This document shows positions 1 through 8,989 of a stretch of DNA of 64,000 nucleotides, piece after piece. The translations under genes were made by a program, and so were the position numbers. This DNA is from Rugosimonospora acidiphila (lineage in GTDB: Bacteria; Actinomycetota; Actinomycetes; Mycobacteriales; Micromonosporaceae): NCBI RefSeq assembly GCF_039543385.1, contig NZ_BAABJQ010000035.1, forward strand, positions 23,241 to 87,240, in the 5' to 3' direction. The stretch's first letter is position 1, and every line of letters begins with the position of its first letter. The notes below the pieces were generated by a model. It was not told the DNA's origin. It ran no database searches and saw only the letters and a list, made by a program, of their open reading frames with translations.

Positions 1-1443
1 ATCAGCCGACAGCCCACAGCCGCAGGTCGTCCACCGGTAGCCGGCCACCAGCCGGTCCGGGGCCTTGACATGCCGCACGGTGGCGCCGCAGCGGGGACAG
101 CACGAGGACGTGCCGCGGGCCGGGACCCGCACCACCGCGACACCCGCCTTGGTGGCCAGGTGGTGCACGGCGGTGGATACCTGGCCGCGGACCGCGCCGG
201 ACAAGCGGCGGTTGAGACTGCGTGACCCGCTCCGGGCCTCTAGAGTGGTGAGGTCTTCCAGGTAGATCACGGTGGCGTCGGCGGTGGTGGCGTGGTCGAC
301 CAGCCATCGCGCCGCAGACCAGGCCAACGCCCGATTGAGGTGCCGGATCCGGGCGCACACCGTCTCATGCTCCGTCCGCAACCGCATGAGTTTGGTCAGT
401 AGGGCCGGGTCGGGTACGGCGGCGGCCGGGCGGCCCTGCACCAGCCGGGTCAGGTGATCGATCTTGGTGTTCAACTGTTCGCGGTGGCGGCGTAGCCGCA
501 CGAATTTACTCGACACGCCGGTCGCGTCGAACCGCAACGGCCCGCCCATCGCCCGCAACGACGACCCGCCCGACCCGTCCGAGTCGGCAAAGGTGCCAGT
601 GAGCAGGGTGTTCACACCCCAGTCCGCACCGACCGCCCGGGTATGACCCATCAACGTCGACGGGATGTGGTCGACCCGCCAGGGTAGGTCCACCCGAACC
701 CCATCGACAGCCGGGCGCAGGGTCGGGGTGCACACGGTCGGGGTGCCTGGCATCGTCGCCGGCACCCGCACGGTCAGCGCGTGCCACACCCAGTCCGCAT
801 ACGAGCCCGGCAACGGGCACACCGGCAACTGCACCCACACCCGCACCATACGGTCGTCGACCCGCTGCACGCGGACCAGTTGGCGGTCCGCGGCGGCCAG
901 GCTCACCTGCCGCGCCACCCCCGGCGCCGCCTCCAACTCGCACATATCCACTGGCAACCGATCGCAACGGGTCACCCACGCGGTGATCTGCCGGGTCCGG
1001 TTACGGATCGTCGCGCTGTCCACCCCATCGGGGAGCGACCGGCGCAACGTCGACCATTCCTGATCGGTGCGCTGTGCCGGGTTCCGCGGCCACGTGGACA
1101 GCAACGCGACGACCACCAGCCGGCGACTGGTCGAAAGTCGCAGGGCACGGGCTGCCTCTTCCTCGGCAACCCGCCGCACCCGATCCGACACCACCACACC
1201 CACCGGAGCGACTGCACCCCACCCCAACCGGCGCAACGCCACCCAACCCTTACCCGGCAACACCCGCCCATCCGGACCCACCCCACCAGCAAGTTGCGCC
1301 AGACAGGCATCCGTCCACCGCTGCGCGATCACCTGATCGGCCATCGCCCCGACCAGATCCGCGAGCCACCCGACCCGCTGTGCAAGAAGCCGCCCCGCCA
1401 CAGGTACCGGTACACCCGGCCGATCAGGGGTGCCGCCACACAT
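1..1443 (-). CDS. TnpB-like (IS605 OrfB family) transposase/RuvC nuclease, 3' end outside window
   Basis: Reading the minus strand by hand gives one open frame of 481 codons from an ATG at 1443 to the window edge without a stop. RuvC-like features are in order: GADWG with Asp274, the strand YLEDL with Glu396, and a C-terminal zinc ribbon with Cys449/Cys452 (CPRCG) and Cys474/Cys476 (CGCG), followed by SAD at the cut edge, where the third catalytic Asp (usually in DRD) is expected. This is the architecture of IS605-family OrfB/TnpB proteins, which are RNA-guided nucleases in characterised cases. It is longer than typical TnpB (about 400 residues), with an extra N-terminal half. No TnpA is visible. 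A GTG at 1491 is an alternative start. The guide RNA would normally overlap the 3' end, outside the window. Confidence 0.75.
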   Translation of the reverse strand, partial: MCGGTPDRPGVPVPVAGRLLAQRVGWLADLVGAMADQVIAQRWTDACLAQLAGGVGPDGRVLPGKGWVALRRLGWGAVAPVGVVVSDRVRRVAEEEAARALRLSTSRRLVVVALLSTWPRNPAQRTDQEWSTLRRSLPDGVDSATIRNRTRQITAWVTRCDRLPVDMCELEAAPGVARQVSLAAADRQLVRVQRVDDRMVRVWVQLPVCPLPGSYADWVWHALTVRVPATMPGTPTVCTPTLRPAVDGVRVDLPWRVDHIPSTLMGHTRAVGADWGVNTLLTGTFADSDGSGGSSLRAMGGPLRFDATGVSSKFVRLRRHREQLNTKIDHLTRLVQGRPAAAVPDPALLTKLMRLRTEHETVCARIRHLNRALAWSAARWLVDHATTADATVIYLEDLTTLEARSGSRSLNRRLSGAVRGQVSTAVHHLATKAGVAVVRVPARGTSSCCPRCGATVRHVKAPDRLVAGYRWTTCGCGLSAD

Positions 1444-1713
1444 CGCCCGGAAAGCGGTACACGTCGCGGTCGAGACCAAGACGCCCGCCACTACCGCACA
1501 CCCTCACCCACACCAACCAACAACTGACGCCCGTGCTCACGACTCATCGCCGCACACACGCCAAGCGACACGCAGGCACACTGCCGCTCCCAACCGACCT
1601 GCGCCACCTTTACAACCTCCACTACACAACGGCCCCCACGCCATGAATAGATATCAGCTCAATGAGTACAATTCGGACCAAGCAACCGCGCCATCGAACG
1701 GTATCAAACAGCC

Positions 1714-1753
1714 CCGCTTAGTCAAGCGGTCAACAGCCGCATACCCTCAGGTC
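1714..1753 (+). promoter_or_regulatory. Leaderless promoter with inverted repeat before the amidohydrolase
   Basis: A perfect inverted repeat (CCGCTT, 4-nt gap, AAGCGG; 1714-1729) overlaps a weak -35 (TAGTCA 1719-1724). After a 17-nt spacer comes the -10 box TACCCT (1742-1747), only 6 nt before the ATG at 1754, so the mRNA probably starts at the start codon. The repeat is well placed for an operator; the regulator is unknown, with the LAL protein downstream an obvious candidate. The rest of 1444-1713 holds nothing else I recognise. Confidence 0.5.
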
Positions 1754-2980
1754 ATGCAACGGATCGAGGCGACGCAGCTGATTCCCGGCCGGGGAAGCCC
1801 GGTACCCGACGCGGTGGTGCTCATCGACGGGGAGGCGATCAGCTACGCCGGCCCGGCCGCCCAGGCGCCGCCGACCCCGGATGCCGCGACCGTGCACGCG
1901 CATACCGTGATGCCCGGCCTGTGGGACTGCCACACGCACCTGTTCGGCGCATACAGCCTGGACCTGGCGAGGCTGCCGGTGGAGCCCGCCCCGCTGCGGG
2001 CGGCCCGGGCGACGGCCGACCTGCGGGCCGCGCTGGACGCCGGGGTGACCACCGTGCGCGAGATGGGTGGCCTGGGCGTCCACCTGGCCAAGGCGGTGCG
2101 CGAGGGCATCGTGACCGGGCCGGACATCTATCCGGCCGGCGCCGTGCTGTCACCCACCGGCGGCCACGGTGACCTGCACGGGTACCCGCTGCCGTGGATG
2201 CTCGACTACACCGGCGCCGGTACCGAGTTCCGGCTCGCCGACGGTCCGGCGGAGTGCGCGAAGGCGGCCCGGGAACAGCTGCGCCGCGACGCGCGGGTCA
2301 TCAAGGTGTGCGCCTCGGGCGGCGTGCTGTCCGAGGTCGACCATCCGATCCATCAGCAGTTCACCGGCGAGGAACTGCGCGCGGTCGTCGAGATGGCGGG
2401 GATGGCCGACCGGGTGGTGGCGGCGCACTGCCACGGCAAGCCGGGCATCATGGCCGCCCTGGAGGCCGGCGTGCGCACCATCGAACACGGCACGTACCTG
2501 GACGAGGAGTGCGCCGTCGCGATGCGGGAGACCGGCGCGGTCCTGGTGCCGACCCGCACCATCGTAGTGGAGATCTGGGAGTCGCGGTCGGCGCCGCCGT
2601 GGGCCCAGGCGAAGCTGGACGCGCTGATCGACCAGCACACGGCCGCGGTGTCCCTGGCGCACGAGTTGGGGGTGACCGTGGCGATGGGCACCGATTTGTC
2701 GTTGACGGCCGGCGACCGACCGGTCTCCTGGGGCCACAACGGCCGGGAACTGGGGCTGCTGGGCGAGTGCGGGTTCGACGCGCTGGAGGCGATCGAGGCG
2801 GCCACCGCCAACGGGCCGGCCACGCTGGGCCCCCAGGCGCCGCGCTCCGGCCAGCTCATCGAGTCGTACCGGGCCGACGTGCTCACGCTGGACGCCGATC
2901 CCCTTGTTGACCTGGGGATATTCGCCGAACCCGCGCACATCACCGGAGTCTGGAAGGGAGGAGACCGAGTCAAGGGATGA
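1754..2980 (+). CDS. Amidohydrolase family protein (imidazolonepropionase-like metal hydrolase)
   Basis: A 408-residue cytoplasmic TIM-barrel amidohydrolase. The metal-site residues are in the usual order: HTH pair His60/His62 (DCHTH), candidate carboxylated Lys184 (VIKVCASGG), His225 (AAHCHG), His245 (IEHGTY) and Asp314 (GTDLS). This matches the subfamily of imidazolonepropionase, prolidase-like and aryldialkylphosphatase-related hydrolases that cleave cyclic or linear amide bonds; the substrate cannot be told. The frame is open much further upstream, but ATG 1754 is chosen because the -10 box sits 6 nt before it and the family N-terminus fits. Its stop overlaps the start of the downstream LuxR regulator (ATGA), so the two are co-translated and probably functionally linked. 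Confidence 0.85.
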   Translation: MQRIEATQLIPGRGSPVPDAVVLIDGEAISYAGPAAQAPPTPDAATVHAHTVMPGLWDCHTHLFGAYSLDLARLPVEPAPLRAARATADLRAALDAGVTTVREMGGLGVHLAKAVREGIVTGPDIYPAGAVLSPTGGHGDLHGYPLPWMLDYTGAGTEFRLADGPAECAKAAREQLRRDARVIKVCASGGVLSEVDHPIHQQFTGEELRAVVEMAGMADRVVAAHCHGKPGIMAALEAGVRTIEHGTYLDEECAVAMRETGAVLVPTRTIVVEIWESRSAPPWAQAKLDALIDQHTAAVSLAHELGVTVAMGTDLSLTAGDRPVSWGHNGRELGLLGECGFDALEAIEAATANGPATLGPQAPRSGQLIESYRADVLTLDADPLVDLGIFAEPAHITGVWKGGDRVKG

Positions 2981-5802
2981 ATGCGGACCGGAATCAGATG
3001 GTTGCGCTTTCGCTACAACGCCTCGCTCAAAGGTCCCCGGAACGCGCCGGACGAGGCAGACTCCCCGTCGTGGGGGAACGTCGGCCACCCATTCCCATTG
3101 GTCGTGAGGACGCGCTCGGGGTGGCGCGCGTGCAGTTGGCGGACGCGGGCAGCGTCCTGCTCGTCGGGCCGGCCGGGATCGGTAAGTCGACCGTGCTGTC
3201 CAGCCTGGCCGCGGACCGGCCGGAGTCTCGCGTGCTGCGCGCCTCGGCGGCCGAGGTCGAGTCCGGGCTGCCGTACCTGACGCTGCTCGACCTGTTCACC
3301 GGCGCGCTGGCCGAGCACGGCTCGCTGCTGCCGGGCCATCTGCGCGCCGCGCTGGACGCCGCGCTGCTGCGCACCGTCGCACCGGCCACGCCGCAGGACG
3401 AGCTGGCGGTGCGGCTGGCCGTGCTGGAACTGCTGCGGGTGCTGGCCGCGCTCAGCCCGGTGCTGCTGGTCATCGACGACCTGCACTGGGTCGACGAGCC
3501 CAGCGCCGGGGTGCTGCGGTTCGTCGCCCGCCGGCTGTCCGGCCTCGCGGTACAGATGATCGCCACCGAGCGCAGCGACGGCTCGTCCCGGCACGTCGAC
3601 CTGTGCCCGGAGCCGTGCACCGAGCTGTCGCTCGGCCCGCTGTCCGAGGACGAGGTCGCCGACCTGCTCCGGGACCGCTTCGACGGCGCCCTGTCGCGCC
3701 CTACGATGACGCGCATCCACGCCGCGTCGGGCGGCAATCCGCTGTTCGCCGTCGAGCTCGGCCGGGCGCTGTCCGCGCGGGTCAGTCCACTGGGCGGCGG
3801 CGAGCCGCTGCCGGTACCGGACCGGTTGCGTGGGCTGCTCGCCGCGCGGCTGGCCGCACTGCCCGGTACGGCCGCGGTGCCGCTGATGGTGGTCGCGGCG
3901 GCCGCGCGGCCCACTCGCACCCTGATCGAGCGCGCCGGCGTCGATCCGGACGCCGACCTCGCCGAGGCGGTGCGGGCGGGGGTGCTCGCCGCCGAGGCCA
4001 ACGGCATGATCGGGTTCAGCCACCCGCTGCTGCGCGAGATGGTCTACGCGGACGCCGATCAGTCCGCCCGGCTGCTGGCCCACGAGCGGCTGGCCGCGGC
4101 GGTCGACGATCCGGTCGAGCGGGCCCGGCACCTCGCGCTCGCCCGCAACGCGCCGGACGAGGGGCTGGCCAGCACGCTGGCCGACGCCGCGGCGGTGGCC
4201 CGGCGGCGCGGCGCGCCGGTGGTGGCCGCCGACCTGGCCCGGCTGGCGGCCGACCGCAGCATCGACGAGAAGCGCGCCGCCGAGCGCCGGCTGGACGCCG
4301 CGCGGCACGCGTTCGCGGGCGGCTCCATCGTCGAGGCGCGCCGGCTGGCCACCGAGGCCCTACGGGGCGCGGCCGGGCCGGCCACCCGGGTGGAGGCCCG
4401 GTTGCTGCTGGTGGAGCTGGCCGGCCAGGACCAGTCGGGGACGGGGCCGCTGCTGGACGCGGCCACCGCCGACGCCGAGGACGTGCCGCGGCTGGTCGGC
4501 CGGGTGCGGCTGCAGCGCGCGGCCAAGGCGTTCTACGACGGGGATACCGAGTCGGCGCTGGCCGAGGTCAAGAGCGCCGAGGAGGCCGCCGAGCGGGCCT
4601 CGGACACCGAGTCGCTGGTCAAGAGCCTGGCCTGGCGGGCCCACCTGGAAGCGGCGATCAACATCCGGGGCAGCGAAGAGATCATGGAGCGGGCCGCCGC
4701 GCTCTCCCGTGGCCTGCCGCTCAGCTCCTCGGTGGTCGAGGCGCGCCACATCACCACCGCGGCCGCCCTGCGCAGGGGCGAGGTGGCCGAGGCGGTGCGC
4801 CGGATCGAGACGCTGCGGGCCGAGGTGGAGCGCTCGGGTACGGTCCGGGACCTGGCCGACGTGCTGCACGGGGTGGCGTCGGTGTACACCCGGGCCGGGC
4901 GGTGCGTCGACGCGCTGGCCGCCGGGCGGTACTGCATGCGGCTGTTCTCCGACATTTCGACCGGACCGCCCGGAAACGGGCTACTGATCGCGGCGCTGGT
5001 GGAGCTGGCCGGCGGAACGGTCGAGCAGGCCGAGACGTACGTGCGCGCCGCGATCGAGGCCAGCGAGGCGGCCAAGGACGAGGACTGGCTCAAGGGCGCG
5101 TACGCGGTGCAGGGTCAGATCCTGCTGCTGGGCGGCGACCCGGTCGCCGCGGTGGAGCCGATGCGCCGCTCGTACGCGCTGGAGCAGCGCCGTGGCCCGG
5201 TGGACCCCGCCGGCTTCATGTGGCACGCCGACTTCGTCGAGGCGCTGACCGCGGCCGGAGCCCGGGACGAGGCCTCCGGCGTGCTGGCCGAGGTCCGGGC
5301 GCAGGCCCGGCGGCTGGAGCGGCACGTGGTGGAACTGGGGCTGGACCGGGCCGACGCGGTGCTTCTCGCGGCCGGCGGCGACCCGCGCTCGGCCGCCGAG
5401 GGGCTGGCGCAGCGGCTGCACCGGTGGGCTGCCCACCCGTACCCGATCGAGCTCGCCCGGGGATGGCACACGCTGGGCACGATCGAGCGCCGGGCGCACC
5501 GGCGGGGCGCGGCGCGGGAGGCACTGACCGAGGCGATCGGCCGGTACTCGGCGGCCGGGGCGGGTCCCTGGCGGGCGGTGGCCGAGGGGGAGCTGGCCAG
5601 GCTGGACGGCGCCCGCGGGGCGGGGCTGTCCGAGACCGAGCGGCGCATCGTCGAGCTGGTGCGCAGCGGGGCCACCAACCGGGAGATCGCCCGGTCGACC
5701 TTCCTGTCGATCAAGGCGGTGGAGGCGAACCTCACCCGGCTGTACCGGCGGTTCGGGGTGCGCGGACGTGATCAACTGGCCCAGGGGATCGACGGGAGCT
5801 GA
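2977..5802 (+). CDS. Large ATP-binding LuxR-family (LAL) transcriptional regulator
   Basis: A 941-residue regulator of the LAL class. It has an N-terminal AAA-type ATPase with Walker A GPAGIGKST (residues 64-72) and Walker B (LLVIDDLHWVD, about 160-172), a long Ala/Arg-rich helical middle resembling TPR repeats, and a C-terminal LuxR/GerE helix-turn-helix (about 880-935, LSETERRIVELVRSG then NREIA and IKAVEANLTRLYRRFG). Family members bind ATP and often a ligand, then activate nearby operons. The ATG overlaps the amidohydrolase stop by 4 bp, and a GGGAGGAG ribosome site lies about 12 nt upstream. It may sense the hydrolase's substrate or product; that is inference from position only. Confidence 0.9.
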   Translation: MNADRNQMVALSLQRLAQRSPERAGRGRLPVVGERRPPIPIGREDALGVARVQLADAGSVLLVGPAGIGKSTVLSSLAADRPESRVLRASAAEVESGLPYLTLLDLFTGALAEHGSLLPGHLRAALDAALLRTVAPATPQDELAVRLAVLELLRVLAALSPVLLVIDDLHWVDEPSAGVLRFVARRLSGLAVQMIATERSDGSSRHVDLCPEPCTELSLGPLSEDEVADLLRDRFDGALSRPTMTRIHAASGGNPLFAVELGRALSARVSPLGGGEPLPVPDRLRGLLAARLAALPGTAAVPLMVVAAAARPTRTLIERAGVDPDADLAEAVRAGVLAAEANGMIGFSHPLLREMVYADADQSARLLAHERLAAAVDDPVERARHLALARNAPDEGLASTLADAAAVARRRGAPVVAADLARLAADRSIDEKRAAERRLDAARHAFAGGSIVEARRLATEALRGAAGPATRVEARLLLVELAGQDQSGTGPLLDAATADAEDVPRLVGRVRLQRAAKAFYDGDTESALAEVKSAEEAAERASDTESLVKSLAWRAHLEAAINIRGSEEIMERAAALSRGLPLSSSVVEARHITTAAALRRGEVAEAVRRIETLRAEVERSGTVRDLADVLHGVASVYTRAGRCVDALAAGRYCMRLFSDISTGPPGNGLLIAALVELAGGTVEQAETYVRAAIEASEAAKDEDWLKGAYAVQGQILLLGGDPVAAVEPMRRSYALEQRRGPVDPAGFMWHADFVEALTAAGARDEASGVLAEVRAQARRLERHVVELGLDRADAVLLAAGGDPRSAAEGLAQRLHRWAAHPYPIELARGWHTLGTIERRAHRRGAAREALTEAIGRYSAAGAGPWRAVAEGELARLDGARGAGLSETERRIVELVRSGATNREIARSTFLSIKAVEANLTRLYRRFGVRGRDQLAQGIDGS

Positions 5803-5830
5803 CCGAATCCGGATCTTGAGCGGATCACCG

Positions 5831-5889
5831 TTGAACGCGTTCGTTGCATGCTGATACGCTCCTTTGCATAGCGATGCGAGGGAGGATGC
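5831..5889 (+). promoter_or_regulatory. argC promoter with two tandem ARG boxes
   Basis: TTGAAC (5831-5836), an 18-nt spacer and TACGCT (5855-5860) form the promoter. Two ARG-box palindromes of the actinobacterial type TGCAT-N4-ATGCA lie at 5845-5858 (TGCAT GCTG ATACG) and 5865-5878 (TGCAT AGCG ATGCG), exactly 20 bp apart, the spacing expected for an ArgR hexamer. They cover the -10 and the transcription start, which fits repression. The ribosome site GAGGGAGG (5878-5885) overlaps the end of the second box. Confidence 0.8.
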
Positions 5890-6906
5890 ATGGGAGCGCG
5901 AGTGGCGGTGGCCGGCGCCAGCGGGTACGCCGGGGGTGAACTGCTGCGCCTGCTTGCCGGGCACCCCGAGGTCGAAGTGGTGGCGGCGAGCGCGCACAGC
6001 CAGGCGGGAACCCCGTTGGCGGAGGTGCATCCGCACCTGGTCACCCTGGCCGATCTTGTCCTGACCGAGACCGATCCGGACACCCTGGGCGGCGCGGACC
6101 TGGTCTTCCTGGCCCTGCCGCACGGGCAGTCCGCCGAGCTGGCGGCGGCGATGCCCGCTCACGTCAAGATCGTTGACCTGGGTGCCGACCACCGGCTGCG
6201 TGACGCCGGGGCGTGGGCGCGCTACTACGGTGGCCCGCACGCCGGCGCCTGGACCTACGGCCTGCCGGAACTGCCCGGCCAGCGGGAGGCCATCGCCGGG
6301 GCGGACCGGGTGGCCAACACCGGCTGCTACGCGGTGTCGGTGATCCTCGCTCTCGCCCCGCTCATCGCGGTCGGGCTGGCGGACCCGGAGGACGTGGTAG
6401 TGGTCGCGTCCTCGGGCACCTCGGGGGCCGGGCGGGGGCTCAAGCCGAACCTGCTGGGCAGCGAGGTGATGGGCGACCTGTCGCCGTACAAGGTCGGCGC
6501 CCACCAGCACGTACCGGAGATCAAGCAGGCCACCGGTGCGCGGACGCTGTCCATGACGCCGGTGCTGGCGCCGATGCCGCGGGGCATCCTGGCGACGGTC
6601 ACCGCCCGCCCGACCTCCGCGGGGGTCACGGCCGCCGACGTCGAGGCGGTGCTGGCCGAGGCGTACCGGGGCGAGCCGTTCGTGCGGGTACTGCCCGGCA
6701 ACGCCTGGCCGCACACGGCCGCGACATCCGGTTCGAACGCGGCGCACCTGAAGTCCACGATGGACACCGACTCGGGCCGCATCATGGTGGTCTCGGCCAT
6801 CGACAACCTGGGCAAGGGCGCGGCCGGCCAGGCCATCCAGTGCGCGAACCTGATGCTCGGCCTGGCCGAGACGACCGGCCTGACCGCGAACGGGGTGGCG
6901 CCGTGA
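5890..6906 (+). CDS. argC: N-acetyl-gamma-glutamyl-phosphate reductase
   Basis: A 338-residue NADPH-dependent enzyme reducing N-acetylglutamyl-5-phosphate to the semialdehyde, the third step of arginine synthesis. The N-terminal Rossmann motif is VAGASGYAGGELLRLL (residues 8-23); the catalytic Cys is in the block VANTGCYAVS (about 138-147). Length is normal. ATG 5890 follows a strong ribosome site by 5 nt. It is the first gene of the arg operon and lies directly behind two ARG boxes; its stop overlaps argJ (GTGA). Confidence 0.97.
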   Translation: MGARVAVAGASGYAGGELLRLLAGHPEVEVVAASAHSQAGTPLAEVHPHLVTLADLVLTETDPDTLGGADLVFLALPHGQSAELAAAMPAHVKIVDLGADHRLRDAGAWARYYGGPHAGAWTYGLPELPGQREAIAGADRVANTGCYAVSVILALAPLIAVGLADPEDVVVVASSGTSGAGRGLKPNLLGSEVMGDLSPYKVGAHQHVPEIKQATGARTLSMTPVLAPMPRGILATVTARPTSAGVTAADVEAVLAEAYRGEPFVRVLPGNAWPHTAATSGSNAAHLKSTMDTDSGRIMVVSAIDNLGKGAAGQAIQCANLMLGLAETTGLTANGVAP

Positions 6907-8099
6907 GCGAGTTGCCCGTGAGTGAGGGATCGGTTGGAGTTACGGCCGCCGCGGGGTTCCGGGCGGCCGGCGTGGCCGCCGGGCTCAAGGCCAGCGGCGG
7001 CCTCGACGTGGCGCTCGTGGTCAACGACGGCCCGGACGCGAGCGCGGCCGGGGTCTTCACCGCCAACCGGGTCAAGGCCGCGCCGGTGCTGTGGAGCCAG
7101 CAGGTGCTGCGCGGCCCGGCGGTGCGCGCGGTGGTGCTCAACTCAGGCGGCGCCAACGCCTGTACCGGGGCGCCGGGCTTCCAGGACACCCACGCGACGG
7201 CGGAGCACACCGCCCGGGTACTGGACGCCGCCGGGATCTCGATCGGGGCCGGCGAGGTGGCGGTCTGCTCGACGGGGCTGATCGGCGAGCGGCTGCCCAT
7301 GGACAAGCTGCTGCCCGGCGTGGACGCCGCGGCCGGTGAGTTGTCGGCCGACGGTGGCGCACCGGCGGCGCTGGCCATCATGACCACCGACACGCGGCCG
7401 AAGACCACCGTCGTCCCGGGATCGGGGTGGTGCGTGGGCGGGATGGCCAAGGGCGCCGGCATGCTCGCCCCCGGGCTGGCCACCATGCTGGTGGTGTTGA
7501 CCACCGACGCGGTGGCGGACTCCGAGGCGCTGGATGCCGCGCTGCGCGAGGCGACCCGCCTGACCTTCGACCGGCTCGACTCCGACGGGTGCATGTCCAC
7601 CAACGACACGGTGCTGCTGCTGGCCAGCGGCGCCTCGGGCATCGCGCCGGAGCGGGACGAGCTGACCCGCGCGGTGACCGCCGCGTGCGGCAACCTCGCC
7701 GCGGCGCTGCTGTCCGACGCCGAGGGGTCGACCAAGGACGTCACGATCGAGGTGACCGGCGCGGCGAGCGAGGCGGACGCGGTACAGGTGGGGCGGGCCG
7801 TGGCGCGTAACAGCCTGGTGAAGACCGCGCTGTTCGGCAACGACCCGAACTGGGGCCGGATCCTGGCCGCCGTGGGCACCACGAGCGCCGTGTTCGAGCC
7901 GGACCAGCTCGACGTCGCGGTCAACGGGGTGTGGGTGTGCCGGGGCGGCGGTGCGGCCGAGGATCGGTCCAAAGTGGACCTCACCGGCCGGGCCGTGACG
8001 ATAACCATCGAACTGCACGCCGGCGGCGAACAGGCGACCATCTGGACCAACGACCTGTCGCTGGCGTACGTCCACGAGAACTCGGCGTACTCGACATGA
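6903..8099 (+). CDS. argJ: Bifunctional glutamate N-acetyltransferase / amino-acid N-acetyltransferase (ornithine acetyltransferase)
   Basis: A 398-residue ArgJ, which moves the acetyl group from N-acetylornithine to glutamate and may also use acetyl-CoA. The self-processing site is present: KGAGMLAPGLATML, where cleavage before the Thr of ATML creates the nucleophile. Other family blocks include VLNSGGANACTG and STGLIGERLP. GTG 6903 overlaps the argC stop by 4 bp; the frame is open further upstream but there it lies within argC. The C-terminus has the usual ENSAYST end, overlapping argB by 4 bp. Confidence 0.96.
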   Translation: MSELPVSEGSVGVTAAAGFRAAGVAAGLKASGGLDVALVVNDGPDASAAGVFTANRVKAAPVLWSQQVLRGPAVRAVVLNSGGANACTGAPGFQDTHATAEHTARVLDAAGISIGAGEVAVCSTGLIGERLPMDKLLPGVDAAAGELSADGGAPAALAIMTTDTRPKTTVVPGSGWCVGGMAKGAGMLAPGLATMLVVLTTDAVADSEALDAALREATRLTFDRLDSDGCMSTNDTVLLLASGASGIAPERDELTRAVTAACGNLAAALLSDAEGSTKDVTIEVTGAASEADAVQVGRAVARNSLVKTALFGNDPNWGRILAAVGTTSAVFEPDQLDVAVNGVWVCRGGGAAEDRSKVDLTGRAVTITIELHAGGEQATIWTNDLSLAYVHENSAYST

Positions 8100-8989
8100 C
8101 CGCATCGTTGACCCGTGACATGGCGGTGGCGCAGTCCAAGGCCGCCACCCTGATCGAGGCGCTGCCGTGGCTGGCCCGGTTCCACGGCGCCACCATCGTC
8201 ATCAAGTACGGCGGCAACGCGATGACCTCGCCGGAGCTGCGCCGGGACTTCGCGGCCGACATGGTGTTCCTGCGCTACGTCGGGCTCAAGCCGGTCGTGG
8301 TGCACGGCGGCGGGCCGCAGATCTCGACGATGCTGTCCCGGCTGGGCATCGAGAGCGAATTCCGCGGCGGGCTGCGGGTCACCACGCCCGAGGCGATGGA
8401 CGTGGTGCGGATGGTGCTCGTCGGGCAGGTCGGCCGGGAGCTGGTGGGGCTGATCAACGAGTACGGTCCGTTCGCAGTCGGCCTGTCCGGTGAGGACGCC
8501 CGGCTGTTCACCGCCGTGCGCCGGCCGGCCTTCGTCAACGGCGAGCCGGTCGACGTCGGCCAGGTGGGCGACGTGGACGCGGTGAACGTGTCGGCGGTCG
8601 CCGACCTCATCGACGCCGGGCGCATCCCGGTGGTGTCCACGGTCGCGCCGGACGTCGACGGCGTGCTGCACAACCTCAACGCGGATACCGCCGCGGCCGC
8701 ATTGGCGGTCGCGCTGCGGGCCCGGAAGCTGGTCGTGCTGACCGACGTCAGCGGCCTCTACGCGTCCTGGCCGGACGAGTCCAGCCTGATCTCCCTGATC
8801 GGCACCGACGCGCTCGCCGAACTGCTGCCGAGCCTGTCGGCCGGCATGGCGCCCAAGATGGAGGCCTGCCTGCGCGCCGTACGCGGCGGCGTGCCCGCGG
8901 CCCACGTCGTGGACGGTCGGGTCGCCCACTCCACGCTGCTGGAAGTCTTTACCTCGGAGGGTTTCGGAACCATGGTGGTGCCGTCATGA
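8096..8989 (+). CDS. argB: Acetylglutamate kinase
   Basis: A 297-residue amino-acid kinase phosphorylating N-acetylglutamate. The phosphate loop VIKYGGNAM (about residues 35-43) and the substrate block VVHGGGPQI (about 66-74) are intact, as is the C-terminal GMAPKMEA block. Length is typical of the arginine-feedback-inhibited hexameric type. ATG 8096 overlaps the argJ stop and the gene ends in a 4-bp overlap with argD, so the cluster is translationally coupled. Confidence 0.97.
   Translation: MTASLTRDMAVAQSKAATLIEALPWLARFHGATIVIKYGGNAMTSPELRRDFAADMVFLRYVGLKPVVVHGGGPQISTMLSRLGIESEFRGGLRVTTPEAMDVVRMVLVGQVGRELVGLINEYGPFAVGLSGEDARLFTAVRRPAFVNGEPVDVGQVGDVDAVNVSAVADLIDAGRIPVVSTVAPDVDGVLHNLNADTAAAALAVALRARKLVVLTDVSGLYASWPDESSLISLIGTDALAELLPSLSAGMAPKMEACLRAVRGGVPAAHVVDGRVAHSTLLEVFTSEGFGTMVVPS

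Noticed and set aside
1430..1753. N-terminal extension of the amidohydrolase
   Set aside because: The extra residues are Pro/Arg/His-rich without family similarity, and a -10 box and ATG at 1754 fit better.
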